Shown: positions 22,658-31,173 of the stretch, one piece after another
Numbering within the stretch: position 1 is the stretch's first letter
Layout: the number at the start of each line of letters is the position of its first letter
Origin: Enterobacter genomosp. O
GTDB taxonomy: Bacteria; Pseudomonadota; Gammaproteobacteria; Enterobacterales; Enterobacteriaceae
Direction of reading: 5' to 3'
DNA: 64,000 nucleotides
Assembly (NCBI RefSeq): GCF_001022965.1
Contig: NZ_LECZ01000022.1
Coordinates: 248,001 to 312,000, forward strand
Made by a program: the position numbers and the translations under genes
Notes under the pieces: generated by a model
Database searches by the model: none
Seen by the model: the letters and a program-made list of their open reading frames with translations, nothing else
Told to the model about the DNA's origin: nothing

Positions 22658-23120
22658 GCAAGTGAATACCCTGCGTGTCGATCTGCGCGGTCTGGCCACC
22701 GCCGCAGATCCACTCTTCCAGCCGTTCGGTCAGATCGGTATCGTTCAGCTTTAATCGGCCTCTCAGCGCACACTCCCAGACGATAAGCACCCGCCAGCCC
22801 TGCGCAATCAGCGCGGTGAGATCCCGCCTATCGCGTTCGACGTTCTTACCAATCTTCTCCAGCCAGAAATCGGTGCGCGTCGCAGGGACTTTAAACAGGT
22901 AACAGTCGTGGTGGTGCCAGAAACAGCCGTGGGTAAAGATGATGCACTGCCATGCGTCGATGACGAAATCGGGGCGCCCCGCCAGGGCGGGATCCTGCAC
23001 GCGGAACTCAAATCCCGCCTGCGTCAGCAGCCCGGCCAGTCGCTTTTCGATGGCAGTGTCACGCGTGCCGATGGCACGCATGTTTTTACTGCGCGTCGCC
23101 TTATCGTGAACATCCGTCAT
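22629..23120 (-). CDS. vsr: Very short patch repair endonuclease Vsr
   Basis: Vsr nicks DNA beside T:G mismatches left by deamination of Dcm-methylated cytosine, starting repair back to C:G. From ATG 23120 it has 163 residues beginning [28 protein letters not shown] contains the catalytic Asp and [12 protein letters not shown] holds the conserved His and zinc-binding residues. The frame is open to 23282, but that extension lies in dcm and is not homologous. It overlaps the end of dcm by 20 bp, as in E. coli, so the methyltransferase and its repair enzyme are made together. Confidence 0.96.
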   Translation of the reverse strand: MTDVHDKATRSKNMRAIGTRDTAIEKRLAGLLTQAGFEFRVQDPALAGRPDFVIDAWQCIIFTHGCFWHHHDCYLFKVPATRTDFWLEKIGKNVERDRRDLTALIAQGWRVLIVWECALRGRLKLNDTDLTERLEEWICGGGQTAQIDTQGIHLLKVSPPRKE

Positions 23121-24534
23121 TGACGGCCTCACCCTGACGGAGCGCCACCGCCTGTCTGATGCGCGAGGCCAGCAGTTTTGCCACAGCCGCGAACGCGGGA
23201 ACCACCACCGAATTACCAAACTGGCGGTACGCCTGGGTGTCCGAAACCGGAATGCGGAAGCGGTAGCCCTGCGGGGACTCAAAGCCCATCAGCCGGGCGC
23301 ATTCCCGCGGCGTTAAGCGTCGCGGGCGGTGACGCTGGTTGTGCGGATCGTCGAAATCTTTTTCACCCAGCGCCTTGTCCCAGCCCCTGTCGATAAGGAT
23401 TTCCGCACCGTCTTTGTAGTAACGAGCGGACAACGTGCGGGTTACGCTGTGCGGATCGTTCGGGTTAACCATTCCAAAACCGAAGCCGTTGCCTTTCGCC
23501 TGATGTTTCTTGGCATAGCGGTAGAGATATTTCCACAGCACCGGGGTGAGGATAAATTTCGCGTCAACGACAGGTTCCAGCAGGTCGGCCACGGTGGGAC
23601 GTCGCTCCGGATAGAGAGACGGGATATCCCGCAGGGTGAAATCCCCCTTGAGATTAAGGTCGCGGCGGAAACCTACCAGCACGATACGTTCGCGATGCTG
23701 GGGCAGGAAATGCTTGCCATCAATGATTTTTGGGTCATCCGCGCCCATGTCCTGGGAATCGGCCACGTCATAGCCCAGCTCATCCAGCGTTTGCATGATA
23801 ATGCGGAAGGTTTTCCCGCCGTCGTGGCTTTTTAAGTTTTTGACGTTTTCCAGCACGAAGATGGCCGGACGGCGGGCGTCAATGATACGGGCCACGTCAA
23901 AAAACAGCGTTCCCTGCGTATCGCAGGCGAAACCGTGGGCGCGTCCAAGGGCATTCTTTTTTGAAACCCCGGCCAGCGAGAAAGGCTGACACGGGAAGCC
24001 CGCCAGCAGCACGTCATGCGCCGGGATGGTCTGACGAATGTGTTCGGCGGCCTGTTCATCGCTCACGCCGCTTTTATGGCTCAGGGTGACATCGCGGATA
24101 TCCGCGTTGAAATGATGCTCGTGCGGATCGCAGTACCAGTTAGCCTTGTAGGTACGCACGGCATGTTTGTTCCACTCGCTGGTAAACACGCACTGGCCAC
24201 CGATAGCTTCGAAACCATGTCGGATGCCGCCGATACCGGCAAACAGATCGATAAAGCGGAAGGCATAGTTCGGGTGCGCAGCAGGAGGACGCGGAAGCAG
24301 GTTTTGCAGATAACGAAACTCGTCTTCGCTCAGGCGACGCCCTGCCCGTTCGCTGGTCAGCAGACGTTTAAGAATGGCCGGGCTCCAGTGGCTCTCGCCG
24401 TGAGCCACCAGCAGATTTGCCAGCGTTTTAGCATCATAGCTATCCAACAGCTGGCGCAGTAACGCCTGCACCGTTGCCGTTGATTTCTCAGCCTGCTCAG
24501 GCGCGGGCTCTGTCACTGATCGATTTTCCTGCAT
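23101..24534 (-). CDS. dcm: DNA-cytosine methyltransferase Dcm
   Basis: Dcm methylates the inner C of CC(A/T)GG to 5-methylcytosine. The 477-residue protein has the C5-methyltransferase motifs in order: motif [11 protein letters not shown] (94-103), motif IV with the catalytic Cys182 in [14 protein letters not shown] (motif VI), [11 protein letters not shown] (motif VIII) and the C-terminal GNSVVVPAF (motif X). The N-terminal roughly 85 residues are the Dcm-specific extension. No restriction gene is adjacent, so it is a solitary methylase with vsr. Confidence 0.97.
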   Translation of the reverse strand: MQENRSVTEPAPEQAEKSTATVQALLRQLLDSYDAKTLANLLVAHGESHWSPAILKRLLTSERAGRRLSEDEFRYLQNLLPRPPAAHPNYAFRFIDLFAGIGGIRHGFEAIGGQCVFTSEWNKHAVRTYKANWYCDPHEHHFNADIRDVTLSHKSGVSDEQAAEHIRQTIPAHDVLLAGFPCQPFSLAGVSKKNALGRAHGFACDTQGTLFFDVARIIDARRPAIFVLENVKNLKSHDGGKTFRIIMQTLDELGYDVADSQDMGADDPKIIDGKHFLPQHRERIVLVGFRRDLNLKGDFTLRDIPSLYPERRPTVADLLEPVVDAKFILTPVLWKYLYRYAKKHQAKGNGFGFGMVNPNDPHSVTRTLSARYYKDGAEILIDRGWDKALGEKDFDDPHNQRHRPRRLTPRECARLMGFESPQGYRFRIPVSDTQAYRQFGNSVVVPAFAAVAKLLASRIRQAVALRQGEAVNDGCSR

Positions 24535-24577
24535 TCTTTTAACCGGAGAAGAAAGACTGGGAACAGATTACCACAGT

Positions 24578-25279
24578 TCATTCGCGCAAACTGCGACGGA
24601 AGCGGCTCAGCACCTGGCTATCCTGCCCAATACAGTCGCCGTGTAATTCAGCGCTCAGTTTCGCCATAAACTGGATCAGGAAATCGGCGTTGTGTCGTGC
24701 CAGCTCGCGGCCCATTTCCGTTTGCATTGTATCAGGCAGGCGCAGCAGCTTGGTCTGAAAATGGTCCAGGGCAAACGCGCGATCGTCGAGCGGGCGCGCA
24801 TCGGCAAAGGGATCGTCCGCGTCAAACAGCGGTACGCCCAGCGCGCCCGAGACGGCAAAGACGCGCGCAAGGCCAATAGCCCCTAGCGCTTCCAGCCGGT
24901 CAGCGTCCTGCACAATTTTGGCTTCCATGCTCTGCGGGGGAATCCCGGCGCTGAAGCTGTGTGCCTCTATAGCATGCTCAACGGCGGGATAGCATTCAGA
25001 CGGGAAATCCGGGAAGTCGCGGCGCAGAATGTCCCCCGTCTTGCGCGCCGCCAGCTGCGATGACCGGCTGCGTTCAGGATGGTTTTTCGGCAGGCTGACG
25101 ATATCGTGAAAATAACACGCGGCCAGGACCACCAGCGGATTTGCCGCCTGTCGCGCCATGATTTTTTGCGCCGTCATCCAGACGCGACGAAAGTGCGAAA
25201 TATCATGTGCGGTATCGTCGGTCGTGTGGTTTTCCTCAAGCCAACGCTCAAAGCTGTGCTGCCACTGGGCAAGTTCCAT
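24578..25279 (-). CDS. yedJ: HD-domain phosphohydrolase YedJ
   Basis: YedJ is a putative metal-dependent phosphohydrolase of the HD superfamily with unknown substrate. Visible metal-site motifs are the His in [11 protein letters not shown], the HD pair in [17 protein letters not shown], the EAHSFSAGI segment and the Asp in [17 protein letters not shown] chose ATG 25279 (MELAQWQ): AGGA lies 8 bases upstream and E. coli starts there; ATG 25285 is too close to that ribosome binding site. It is the last conserved backbone gene before the porin. Confidence 0.92.
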   Translation of the reverse strand: MELAQWQHSFERWLEENHTTDDTAHDISHFRRVWMTAQKIMARQAANPLVVLAACYFHDIVSLPKNHPERSRSSQLAARKTGDILRRDFPDFPSECYPAVEHAIEAHSFSAGIPPQSMEAKIVQDADRLEALGAIGLARVFAVSGALGVPLFDADDPFADARPLDDRAFALDHFQTKLLRLPDTMQTEMGRELARHNADFLIQFMAKLSAELHGDCIGQDSQVLSRFRRSLRE

Positions 25280-25448
25280 CGTCATGTCCTGTCGTTAAAA
25301 AGGGCGTGAATTATATCACAACCGAATTAAACCAATTTAAAAATAGAATTGCGAAATACTTAATAATAATTACTCCTTATATTTTCAATTAATAAATTCA
25401 CATGAAAAATAAAGAGATTAATAGAAATATTTTGCAATATTTGAACGA

Positions 25449-25480
25449 ATTTAATTACATTTATTTTTGAAACTAAACGA
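25449..25480 (+). promoter_or_regulatory. Possible OmpR-type site upstream of porin
   Basis: The AT-rich 284-bp gap before the porin holds ATTACATTTATTTTTGAAAC at about 25454-25473, resembling OmpR-box sequence (TTACATTTTGAAACAT) but with wider spacing. Control of OmpC-family porins by OmpR is established; binding here is a guess from similarity. Confidence 0.3.
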
Positions 25481-25563
25481 CAACTCCTGGAATAGTATCG
25501 ACCCTGTAATTATGGAGAGTGATTACATATATTCATATAAATTATCTTTCAAGGGAATATATA

Positions 25564-26724
25564 ATGAAAAGAAAAGTTCTGGCTATTCTTGTACCCGCCT
25601 TATTAATGGCAGGCGCAGCAAATGCGGCTGAGATGTACAACAAAAACGGCAACAAAGTTGACCTGTACGGTAAGGTAGATGCGCGTCATACCTTCTCTGA
25701 CAACCCTGGCGACGATGGCGATGAAACCTATGTTCAGGTTGGTTTCAAAGGTGAAACCCAGATCTCCAACGATCTGATCGGTTACGGCCAGTGGGAATAT
25801 AAAATCTTCGCTAACGATACCGAAGGTTCAAGCAAATCATTTAATCGTCTGGCGTATGCAGGCCTGAAATATGGCGAATACGGTTCATTCGATTACGGCC
25901 GTAATTATGGCGTCGTGTACGACGTAGAAGCCTGGACCGATATGCTGCCAGTATTTGGCGGCGATTCCTACACCTGGACCGATAACTTCATGAATGGCCG
26001 TGCTAACGGTCTCGCAACCTATCGTAATACCGATTTCTTCGGCCTGGTTGAAGGTCTGAACTTCGCGCTGCAGTATCAGGGTGCTAACGAAGGTCAGTAT
26101 GCTCAGGAAGATCAGGAAGGAACCAAAAACGGTCACAACGACGTGCGTTTCCAGAACGGTGATGGCTTCGGTATCTCTACCTCCTATGACTTCTCCGGCG
26201 ATCTTTCCGGTCTAAGCCTGGGGGCAGCGTACTCTTCTTCTGACCGCACCAATAAACAAGAAGGATTTGGCCGTAATAGCGCTCTTATCGCTGGCGGTGA
26301 AAAAGCAGATGCTTGGACTATTGGCGCTAAGTACGACGCTAACAACATCTATCTGGCGATGATGTATGCACAAACCCGCAACATGACACCATACGGCGAT
26401 TTTGGTATTGCAGATGAGACGCAAAACTTTGAAGCCGTAGCGCAATATCAGTTCGACTTCGGCCTGCGTCCATCCCTGGCATGGGTTTACTCCAAGGGTA
26501 AAGACATGACCTACCCAGGTAATCGCAGCAATCCTCAGGGCCAGCACGGTGATATGGATCTGGTGAACTATATCGATCTCGGCATGACCTATAGTTTCAA
26601 TAAAAACTTCTCAACTTACGTTGATTACAAAATTAATCTGCTTGATGAAGATAAATATTTCTACGAAGCCAATGGCATCTCCACAGATGACATCGTTGGT
26701 GTAGGCATGACCTACCAGTTCTAA
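25564..26724 (+). CDS. OmpC-family outer-membrane porin
   Basis: This is a trimeric general-diffusion porin of the OmpC/OmpF/OmpS class. From ATG 25564 it has 386 residues with a signal peptide cut after ANA ([21 protein letters not shown]). The mature start is [18 protein letters not shown]. The 16-strand pattern ends in the C-terminal Phe of GMTYQF used by the BAM machinery. The [21 protein letters not shown] segment corresponds to the loop 3 constriction. Its place after yedJ matches the E. coli yedS position and Salmonella-type OmpS porins, so it is probably a quiescent accessory porin rather than OmpC itself. Confidence 0.9.
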   Translation: MKRKVLAILVPALLMAGAANAAEMYNKNGNKVDLYGKVDARHTFSDNPGDDGDETYVQVGFKGETQISNDLIGYGQWEYKIFANDTEGSSKSFNRLAYAGLKYGEYGSFDYGRNYGVVYDVEAWTDMLPVFGGDSYTWTDNFMNGRANGLATYRNTDFFGLVEGLNFALQYQGANEGQYAQEDQEGTKNGHNDVRFQNGDGFGISTSYDFSGDLSGLSLGAAYSSSDRTNKQEGFGRNSALIAGGEKADAWTIGAKYDANNIYLAMMYAQTRNMTPYGDFGIADETQNFEAVAQYQFDFGLRPSLAWVYSKGKDMTYPGNRSNPQGQHGDMDLVNYIDLGMTYSFNKNFSTYVDYKINLLDEDKYFYEANGISTDDIVGVGMTYQF

Positions 26725-26737
26725 TTCCCCAAATATC

Positions 26738-26763
26738 AAAGGCCGCATTCGCGGCCTTTTTTA
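26738..26763 (+). terminator. Porin terminator
   Basis: AAAGGCCGC (26738-26746) and GCGGCCTTT (26751-26759) form a perfect stem with loop ATTC and a TTTT tail, 14 bp after the porin stop. Confidence 0.9.
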
Positions 26764-26774
26764 CGCTTTAGATA

Positions 26775-27638
26775 CTACGGCGCTTCCTGCAGCGCCACGC
26801 GAATAAACCCGTTATTCTGCGCCAGCAGTTCATGGGCTTTCCACGCATCCAGCCCTGTTAGCACCATCAGTACCGCCGTTTTACAATTATGGTTACAGCT
26901 CTCCAGCGCGGCTTTTGCCTGCGCCCGGGTGCATCCCCCCGCCTCCATCACAATGGCGATTTGCCGCTCGGCCCATTTGGTATTGTCTGCCTCGAGATCC
27001 ACGCGCAGGTTGCTGTAAACGCGCCCGGTTCGAACGGCCAGCCCGGTGGTAATCATCGAGAGGATCATTTTTTGCGCAATCCCCGCTTTGGTGTTGAGAT
27101 ACCCGGCAACAACGTCAGCACCCAACTCCGGAGCGATGACCATGCTCGCCAGCTGCGCGGCTTCACTTTGCGCATCACCCGTAATGATGGCGACCGGCGA
27201 ACCCAGCGACCAGGCATGCCGCATTGCGCCCCAGACCCACGGCGTTTTTCCGCTGACGCTTACTGCCAGCATCATATCGTGTTCACCAAATTTGATGCCC
27301 TGCAGGTCGGCAACGCCGCGCTCGTAGCTCCCTTCCCCTTCCTGTGGCGTCACGGCAATCACCGGGGTTTTGCCCGGTGCATAGTCATCTGCAACCTGCT
27401 GTGCAACGCAGCCTGACGGCCCCGCACCGACAATTACCAGCCGCCCCCCGTGGCTGAGGGTCGCAGCGGCGTTATCCACCACGCGGGCGATAGTTTGTAA
27501 ACAGGGGGTAATAGCAGCAGAAATGAGTGCATCATCCTGGTGAATGACTTTCAGCATGTCCAGCGTGGACAATCTATCAATATTCATCGTGCTGGCGTGC
27601 CGTCTTTCCTTGACCGAACCGGTAAGCATAATGCTCAT
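26775..27638 (-). CDS. MurQ-like SIS-domain protein
   Basis: The 287-residue protein resembles N-acetylmuramic acid 6-phosphate etherase MurQ, a SIS-fold enzyme of peptidoglycan recycling. It keeps the MurQ layout (RLSTLDMLKVI near the N-terminus, the sugar-phosphate loop GAGPSG at 71-76, SVSGKTPWVWGAM, TKAGIAQKMILSMITTGL, CNHNCKTAVLMVLTGLDA). By my alignment the catalytic Glu83 of E. coli MurQ is replaced by Asp, and the Glu114 loop is one residue shorter. AAGGAGG six bases before ATG 27638 fixes the start. No murP or murR partner is nearby; it diverges from dcuS. It may be a paralog with another sugar-phosphate substrate. Confidence 0.8.
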   Translation of the reverse strand: MSIMLTGSVKERRHASTMNIDRLSTLDMLKVIHQDDALISAAITPCLQTIARVVDNAAATLSHGGRLVIVGAGPSGCVAQQVADDYAPGKTPVIAVTPQEGEGSYERGVADLQGIKFGEHDMMLAVSVSGKTPWVWGAMRHAWSLGSPVAIITGDAQSEAAQLASMVIAPELGADVVAGYLNTKAGIAQKMILSMITTGLAVRTGRVYSNLRVDLEADNTKWAERQIAIVMEAGGCTRAQAKAALESCNHNCKTAVLMVLTGLDAWKAHELLAQNNGFIRVALQEAP

Positions 27639-27666
27639 AAACAGCCTCCTTATTATGAGTACCCAC

Positions 27667-27680
27667 ACACTATAAAGTGT
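27667..27680. promoter_or_regulatory. Operator-like palindrome between murQ-like gene and dcuS
   Basis: ACACT-ATAA-AGTGT is a perfect 5-bp inverted repeat in the 165-bp divergent gap. Its position suits an operator for one or both genes; the binding protein is unknown. Confidence 0.35.
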
Positions 27681-27803
27681 TTTATATAGATGACCTGCGA
27701 GGAGGGTCACGAAAAGAGGACCAAATCCACGGCTTTACTCGGCTTTAAGAAATGCGCGTCATCAGCGATAATTACCTCCTTTCTTAATCATCGCGGAGTG
27801 TTG

Positions 27804-29420
27804 ATGAGCGATTTGCAGCCTTTCCTTCCAACGCGCAAGCGCCCCATGAAGCTGAACACCCTGGTCACGCTGATGGTGTGCGCGATTATCGGTTCAGTGC
27901 TGCTGGTGGTCTTTGCGCTCTATTCGGTGCAGATCACCCGGGCAACGCGCGATGACGTCAAAGACACCGCGCTCGGCATTGCCCGCACCCTCGCCGACAG
28001 CCCCGAGATACAGCGCGGCCTGATGCAGGCTCCGCAGGAGAATATTATTCAGCCCATCGCCCAGGCGGTGACGAAACGAAACGATCTGCTGTTCACCGTG
28101 GTGACCGATATGCGCGGGATCCGCTATTCTCACCCGAACGAGGCGCTGCTGGGGCTGCATTTTATCGGCGACGATTTAACTCCCGCGCTGGAAGGCAAAG
28201 AGAACGTATCGGTTAACCGGGGCGCGCTCGCCGAAGCGCTGCGCGTTTTTACGCCCGTCTACGACGGCCAGCACGAGCAGATCGGCGTGGTAGCGGTGGG
28301 TATCTCCCTCAATAAGGTTGAAGAGCAAATCACCCGCGGGCGGCTCAACGCCGTCTGGACCATTTTGTTCAGTATTTTTATGAGTTCTATGGGGATTTGG
28401 GGCCTGGTGCGGGTCCTGAAGCGCATCCTGTTCGGGCTCGAACCCTACGAAATTTCCGCCCTGTTCGAACAGCGCCAGGCGATGCTCCAGTCGCTGCGCG
28501 AAGGGGTTCTGGCCGTCGATATTCACGGCCGCGTGACGATGATTAACCACACCGCCAGAGAAATATTGCTTCTGCCCTCCGGCAAGCAGACTGAAAACGC
28601 CAGCGCTCCCCTGCTTGCCAGCCTGCGGGAAGTCTCAAAGACGGGCGTAGCGCGCCAGGATCAGGAGATCAGCTGCAACGGGCGGCTGCTGCTGTGCAAC
28701 ATGGTGCCCGTTAAAAGTCAGGATCGGGTGATCGGCGCCATCACCACCTTCCGCGATAAAACCGAAATCAGCCAGCTGATGCAGCGTATCGATGGCATGG
28801 TCAACTACGTCGACGCCCTGCGCGCCCACACGCACGAGTTTATGAACAAACTGCACGTCATCCTGGGCCTGCTGCACATTAAGCGCTACGACAAGCTGGA
28901 AGAGTACATCATCCAGACGGCGCATCATTACCAGACGGATATCGGTACGATACAGAGCAAGGTAAAATCCCCGGTGATTGCCGGGTTCCTGCTGGGTAAA
29001 ATCAACCGGGCGAAAGAAGCGGGCGTCACCCTGACGCTGGCGGACGAATGCCAGATCCCCGATACCGCCAGCGAAGAGCAGGTTGCGGTGCTGGTCACCG
29101 TGCTCGGTAACTTAATTGAAAACGCACTGGACGCGATGGAAGGCCAGCCGGAAGGTGAAATCACTCTGCTGCTGCACTATCAGAACGGCTGGCTCAGCTG
29201 TGAAGTCAGCGACGATGGCCCCGGCATTGATCCCACGCAGCTGGAGGCTATTTTTACAAAGGGCTTCTCAACAAAAGGTGAAAACCGCGGCGTTGGGCTG
29301 TTCCTTGCCCGCCAGCAAATCCAGAACCTCGGCGGCGATATCACCGTCGAGTCTGAGCCAGGCGTATTTACCCAATTTTTTGTTCACATCCCCTGGGATA
29401 GCGAGAGGAATATCGCGTGA
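27804..29420 (+). CDS. dcuS: C4-dicarboxylate sensor histidine kinase (DcuS type)
   Basis: This DcuS/CitA-family kinase senses C4-dicarboxylates such as fumarate and phosphorylates its partner DcuR. From ATG 27804 it has 538 residues: TM1 at about 20-41, a periplasmic PASp domain (about 42-180), TM2 at about 183-203, a cytoplasmic PAS, and a kinase domain. The ligand residues of E. coli DcuS are all present at the same numbers: Arg107 and His110 in RYSHP, Phe120 and Arg147. The phospho-accepting His344 lies in HEFMNKLHVILGLL, and DDGPGIDP and STKGENRGVGL are the ATP-site boxes. The stop overlaps the response regulator gene. Confidence 0.93.
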   Translation: MSDLQPFLPTRKRPMKLNTLVTLMVCAIIGSVLLVVFALYSVQITRATRDDVKDTALGIARTLADSPEIQRGLMQAPQENIIQPIAQAVTKRNDLLFTVVTDMRGIRYSHPNEALLGLHFIGDDLTPALEGKENVSVNRGALAEALRVFTPVYDGQHEQIGVVAVGISLNKVEEQITRGRLNAVWTILFSIFMSSMGIWGLVRVLKRILFGLEPYEISALFEQRQAMLQSLREGVLAVDIHGRVTMINHTAREILLLPSGKQTENASAPLLASLREVSKTGVARQDQEISCNGRLLLCNMVPVKSQDRVIGAITTFRDKTEISQLMQRIDGMVNYVDALRAHTHEFMNKLHVILGLLHIKRYDKLEEYIIQTAHHYQTDIGTIQSKVKSPVIAGFLLGKINRAKEAGVTLTLADECQIPDTASEEQVAVLVTVLGNLIENALDAMEGQPEGEITLLLHYQNGWLSCEVSDDGPGIDPTQLEAIFTKGFSTKGENRGVGLFLARQQIQNLGGDITVESEPGVFTQFFVHIPWDSERNIA

Positions 29421-30136
29421 TAAATGTATTAATTGTCGATGATGACGCCATGGTAGCCGACCTCAACCGTCTGTATGTCAACCGTGTTGAAGGCTTTAGC
29501 TGCTGCGGCGTCGCCTCCACGCTAAACCAGGCCGAGGCCATCATTAATAACCCCAGCCAGCCTGTCGATCTGGTGCTGCTGGACGTCTATATGCAGCAGG
29601 ATAACGGGCTGGATCTGCTGCCCGTTATCCGCGCATCCGGCCGCCCAATCGATGTGATTATGATCTCCTCGGCCGCCGACGCCGCCACGATCCAGACCTC
29701 CATCCATTACGGCGTGGTGGATTATCTGATTAAGCCGTTCCAGTTCCCGCGCTTTGAAGAGGCGCTGAACGGCTGGAAGGCAAAGCACAGCCTGATGGAA
29801 TCACACCAGTATTATGAGCAGGCGGACGTCGACCGGCTGATCCACGGCGGGGCGCCGGAGCTGGCGGACAGTAAAAAGCTGCCGAAAGGGTTAACGCCGC
29901 AAACGCTGCGCACGATTTGCCAGTGGATCGACGCACACCCGGAGATAGAGTTTTCCACCGATGACCTGGCAAGCGCGGTCAATATCTCCCGCGTGTCCTG
30001 CCGCAAGTACCTGATCTGGCTGGCGCAAATCAATATTCTGTTCACCAGTATTCACTACGGCGCCACCGGGCGTCCGGTGTATCGCTACCGTCTCCAGCCG
30101 GAGCAGACGGGCCTGCTCAAGCAATACTGTCAGTAA
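29417..30136 (+). CDS. dcuR: C4-dicarboxylate response regulator (DcuR type)
   Basis: DcuR-like response regulator of 239 residues. The receiver domain has the acidic pocket IVDDDAM (8-10), phospho-acceptor Asp56 in LLLDVYMQ and Lys in YLIKPF. A CitB/DcuR-type helix-turn-helix domain follows (about 180-235, TDDLASAVNISRVSCRKYLI). It is close to E. coli DcuR from end to end. The start overlaps dcuS by 4 bp. Likely targets are the neighbouring fumarate reductase, transporter and fumarase genes; this is inferred from position. Its stop overlaps the convergent apbE end by 20 bp. Confidence 0.93.
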   Translation: MINVLIVDDDAMVADLNRLYVNRVEGFSCCGVASTLNQAEAIINNPSQPVDLVLLDVYMQQDNGLDLLPVIRASGRPIDVIMISSAADAATIQTSIHYGVVDYLIKPFQFPRFEEALNGWKAKHSLMESHQYYEQADVDRLIHGGAPELADSKKLPKGLTPQTLRTICQWIDAHPEIEFSTDDLASAVNISRVSCRKYLIWLAQINILFTSIHYGATGRPVYRYRLQPEQTGLLKQYCQ

Positions 30137-31079
30137 CGCGGTAGTCGTTATCCAGCAGGGTAAAGCGGAAGTGGTGTGCTGAAGAGAACACCACTTCTTT
30201 TGTTTTGGTCACAAAGATAGCGTCAATATCGGGGCGCGCGCGCAGGGCGGCACAGCCCTTTTCCACGCCCATGCCGTACATCAGCGTGGTCCAGATATCA
30301 CCGTCGATGGAATTTTTAGAAATAATGGTCACGCTATCCAGTTCGTTATCCAGCGGATACCCGGTGCGCGGGTCAAGAATATGGTGGTAACGCCTGCCGT
30401 CCTGTTCAAAATAGCGCTCGTACGTTCCCGACGTGACGACCGACAGGTTCTCAACGGTCATGGTGCCGATGAGCGCCTCTCCGGCGAACGGTTTTTTAAG
30501 CCCCACGCTCCAGCCCCCTTCCGGAGAACCCAGCGTCTGGATATTCCCTCCAAGGTTGATAAGCCCCAGCTCAGCGCCCTCTTTATGAAGGTAATCACGC
30601 ACCCTGTCGGCGATATACCCTTTGGCGATGGCTCCCAGATCGATCTCCATGCCCGCTCTGGCCAGAAACACGCTGCTGCTGGCTTCATCAAGAATGACAT
30701 CCTCAGGACGGGTAATCGCAAGCAGCGACGCAATTTCATCGGCAGGCGGAACGCGATCTCCCTGGAAGCCAATTTTCCAGCGCTTCACCAGCGGGCCAAT
30801 AGCCAGGTTAAAGGCGCTGTCGTTGAGCAGGCTTGCCGCTTTCGCACAGCGGATCAGCTCAAACACCGGTCGGCTGACGGTGACCGGATGCTGGCCGGCC
30901 GCATGGTTGATGTCCATCACCTGCGAGCGTGCACGGTTGACGGTGAGCAGATCTTCATACTGTTTGATCAGGCGAAACACGCGGGACGCGAGGGCTTCGT
31001 CATGAGAGAAGAGTTTCAGGAGGATGGGTGAGCCCATCAGGACGGCGGTGTAGCTGTAAACGCGGTTGTCATCAGACAT
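30117..31079 (-). CDS. apbE: FAD:protein FMN transferase (ApbE family)
   Basis: ApbE enzymes split FAD and attach FMN covalently to a Thr or Ser of target proteins. The 320-residue product has the conserved core AGMEIDLGAIAKGYIADRV, GLINLGGNIQTLG, SVVTSGTYERYFEQDGRRYHHILDPRTG (read as its parts) and IDGDIWTTLMYGMG. It lacks a signal peptide or lipobox, so it works in the cytoplasm, unlike the exported lipoprotein ApbE. The gene upstream in the same direction encodes a protein with an FMN-binding domain and a DAITGATS acceptor motif, its evident substrate. Start ATG 31079 has GAGG upstream. Confidence 0.94.
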   Translation of the reverse strand: MSDDNRVYSYTAVLMGSPILLKLFSHDEALASRVFRLIKQYEDLLTVNRARSQVMDINHAAGQHPVTVSRPVFELIRCAKAASLLNDSAFNLAIGPLVKRWKIGFQGDRVPPADEIASLLAITRPEDVILDEASSSVFLARAGMEIDLGAIAKGYIADRVRDYLHKEGAELGLINLGGNIQTLGSPEGGWSVGLKKPFAGEALIGTMTVENLSVVTSGTYERYFEQDGRRYHHILDPRTGYPLDNELDSVTIISKNSIDGDIWTTLMYGMGVEKGCAALRARPDIDAIFVTKTKEVVFSSAHHFRFTLLDNDYRVTDSIA

Positions 31080-31130
31080 GGCATGTTTCCTCAGATGTAG
31101 CCCCGGCAAGCACCGCGCCGCCGGGGAAAT

Positions 31131-31162
31131 TGCCGGGTAGCGCTGCGCGTATCCGGCCTACA
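31131..31162. repeat. REP palindrome between fumarate reductase and apbE
   Basis: TGCCGGGTAGCGCTGCGCGTATCCGGCCTA is a standard enteric REP palindrome. It sits in the 94-bp gap inside the reductase-apbE operon and may set differential mRNA stability. Confidence 0.6.
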
Positions 31163-31173
31163 TAACAGGTGCC

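Noticed and set aside
23121..23282. A 54-residue N-terminal extension of vsr
   Set aside because: It overlaps dcm in another frame and has no counterpart in Vsr proteins; ATG 23120 matches E. coli.
29957..29965. CACCGATGA, like the -10 of the variant sigma-28 promoter
   Set aside because: It lies inside the dcuR coding region and has no TTTTAG at the right distance upstream.
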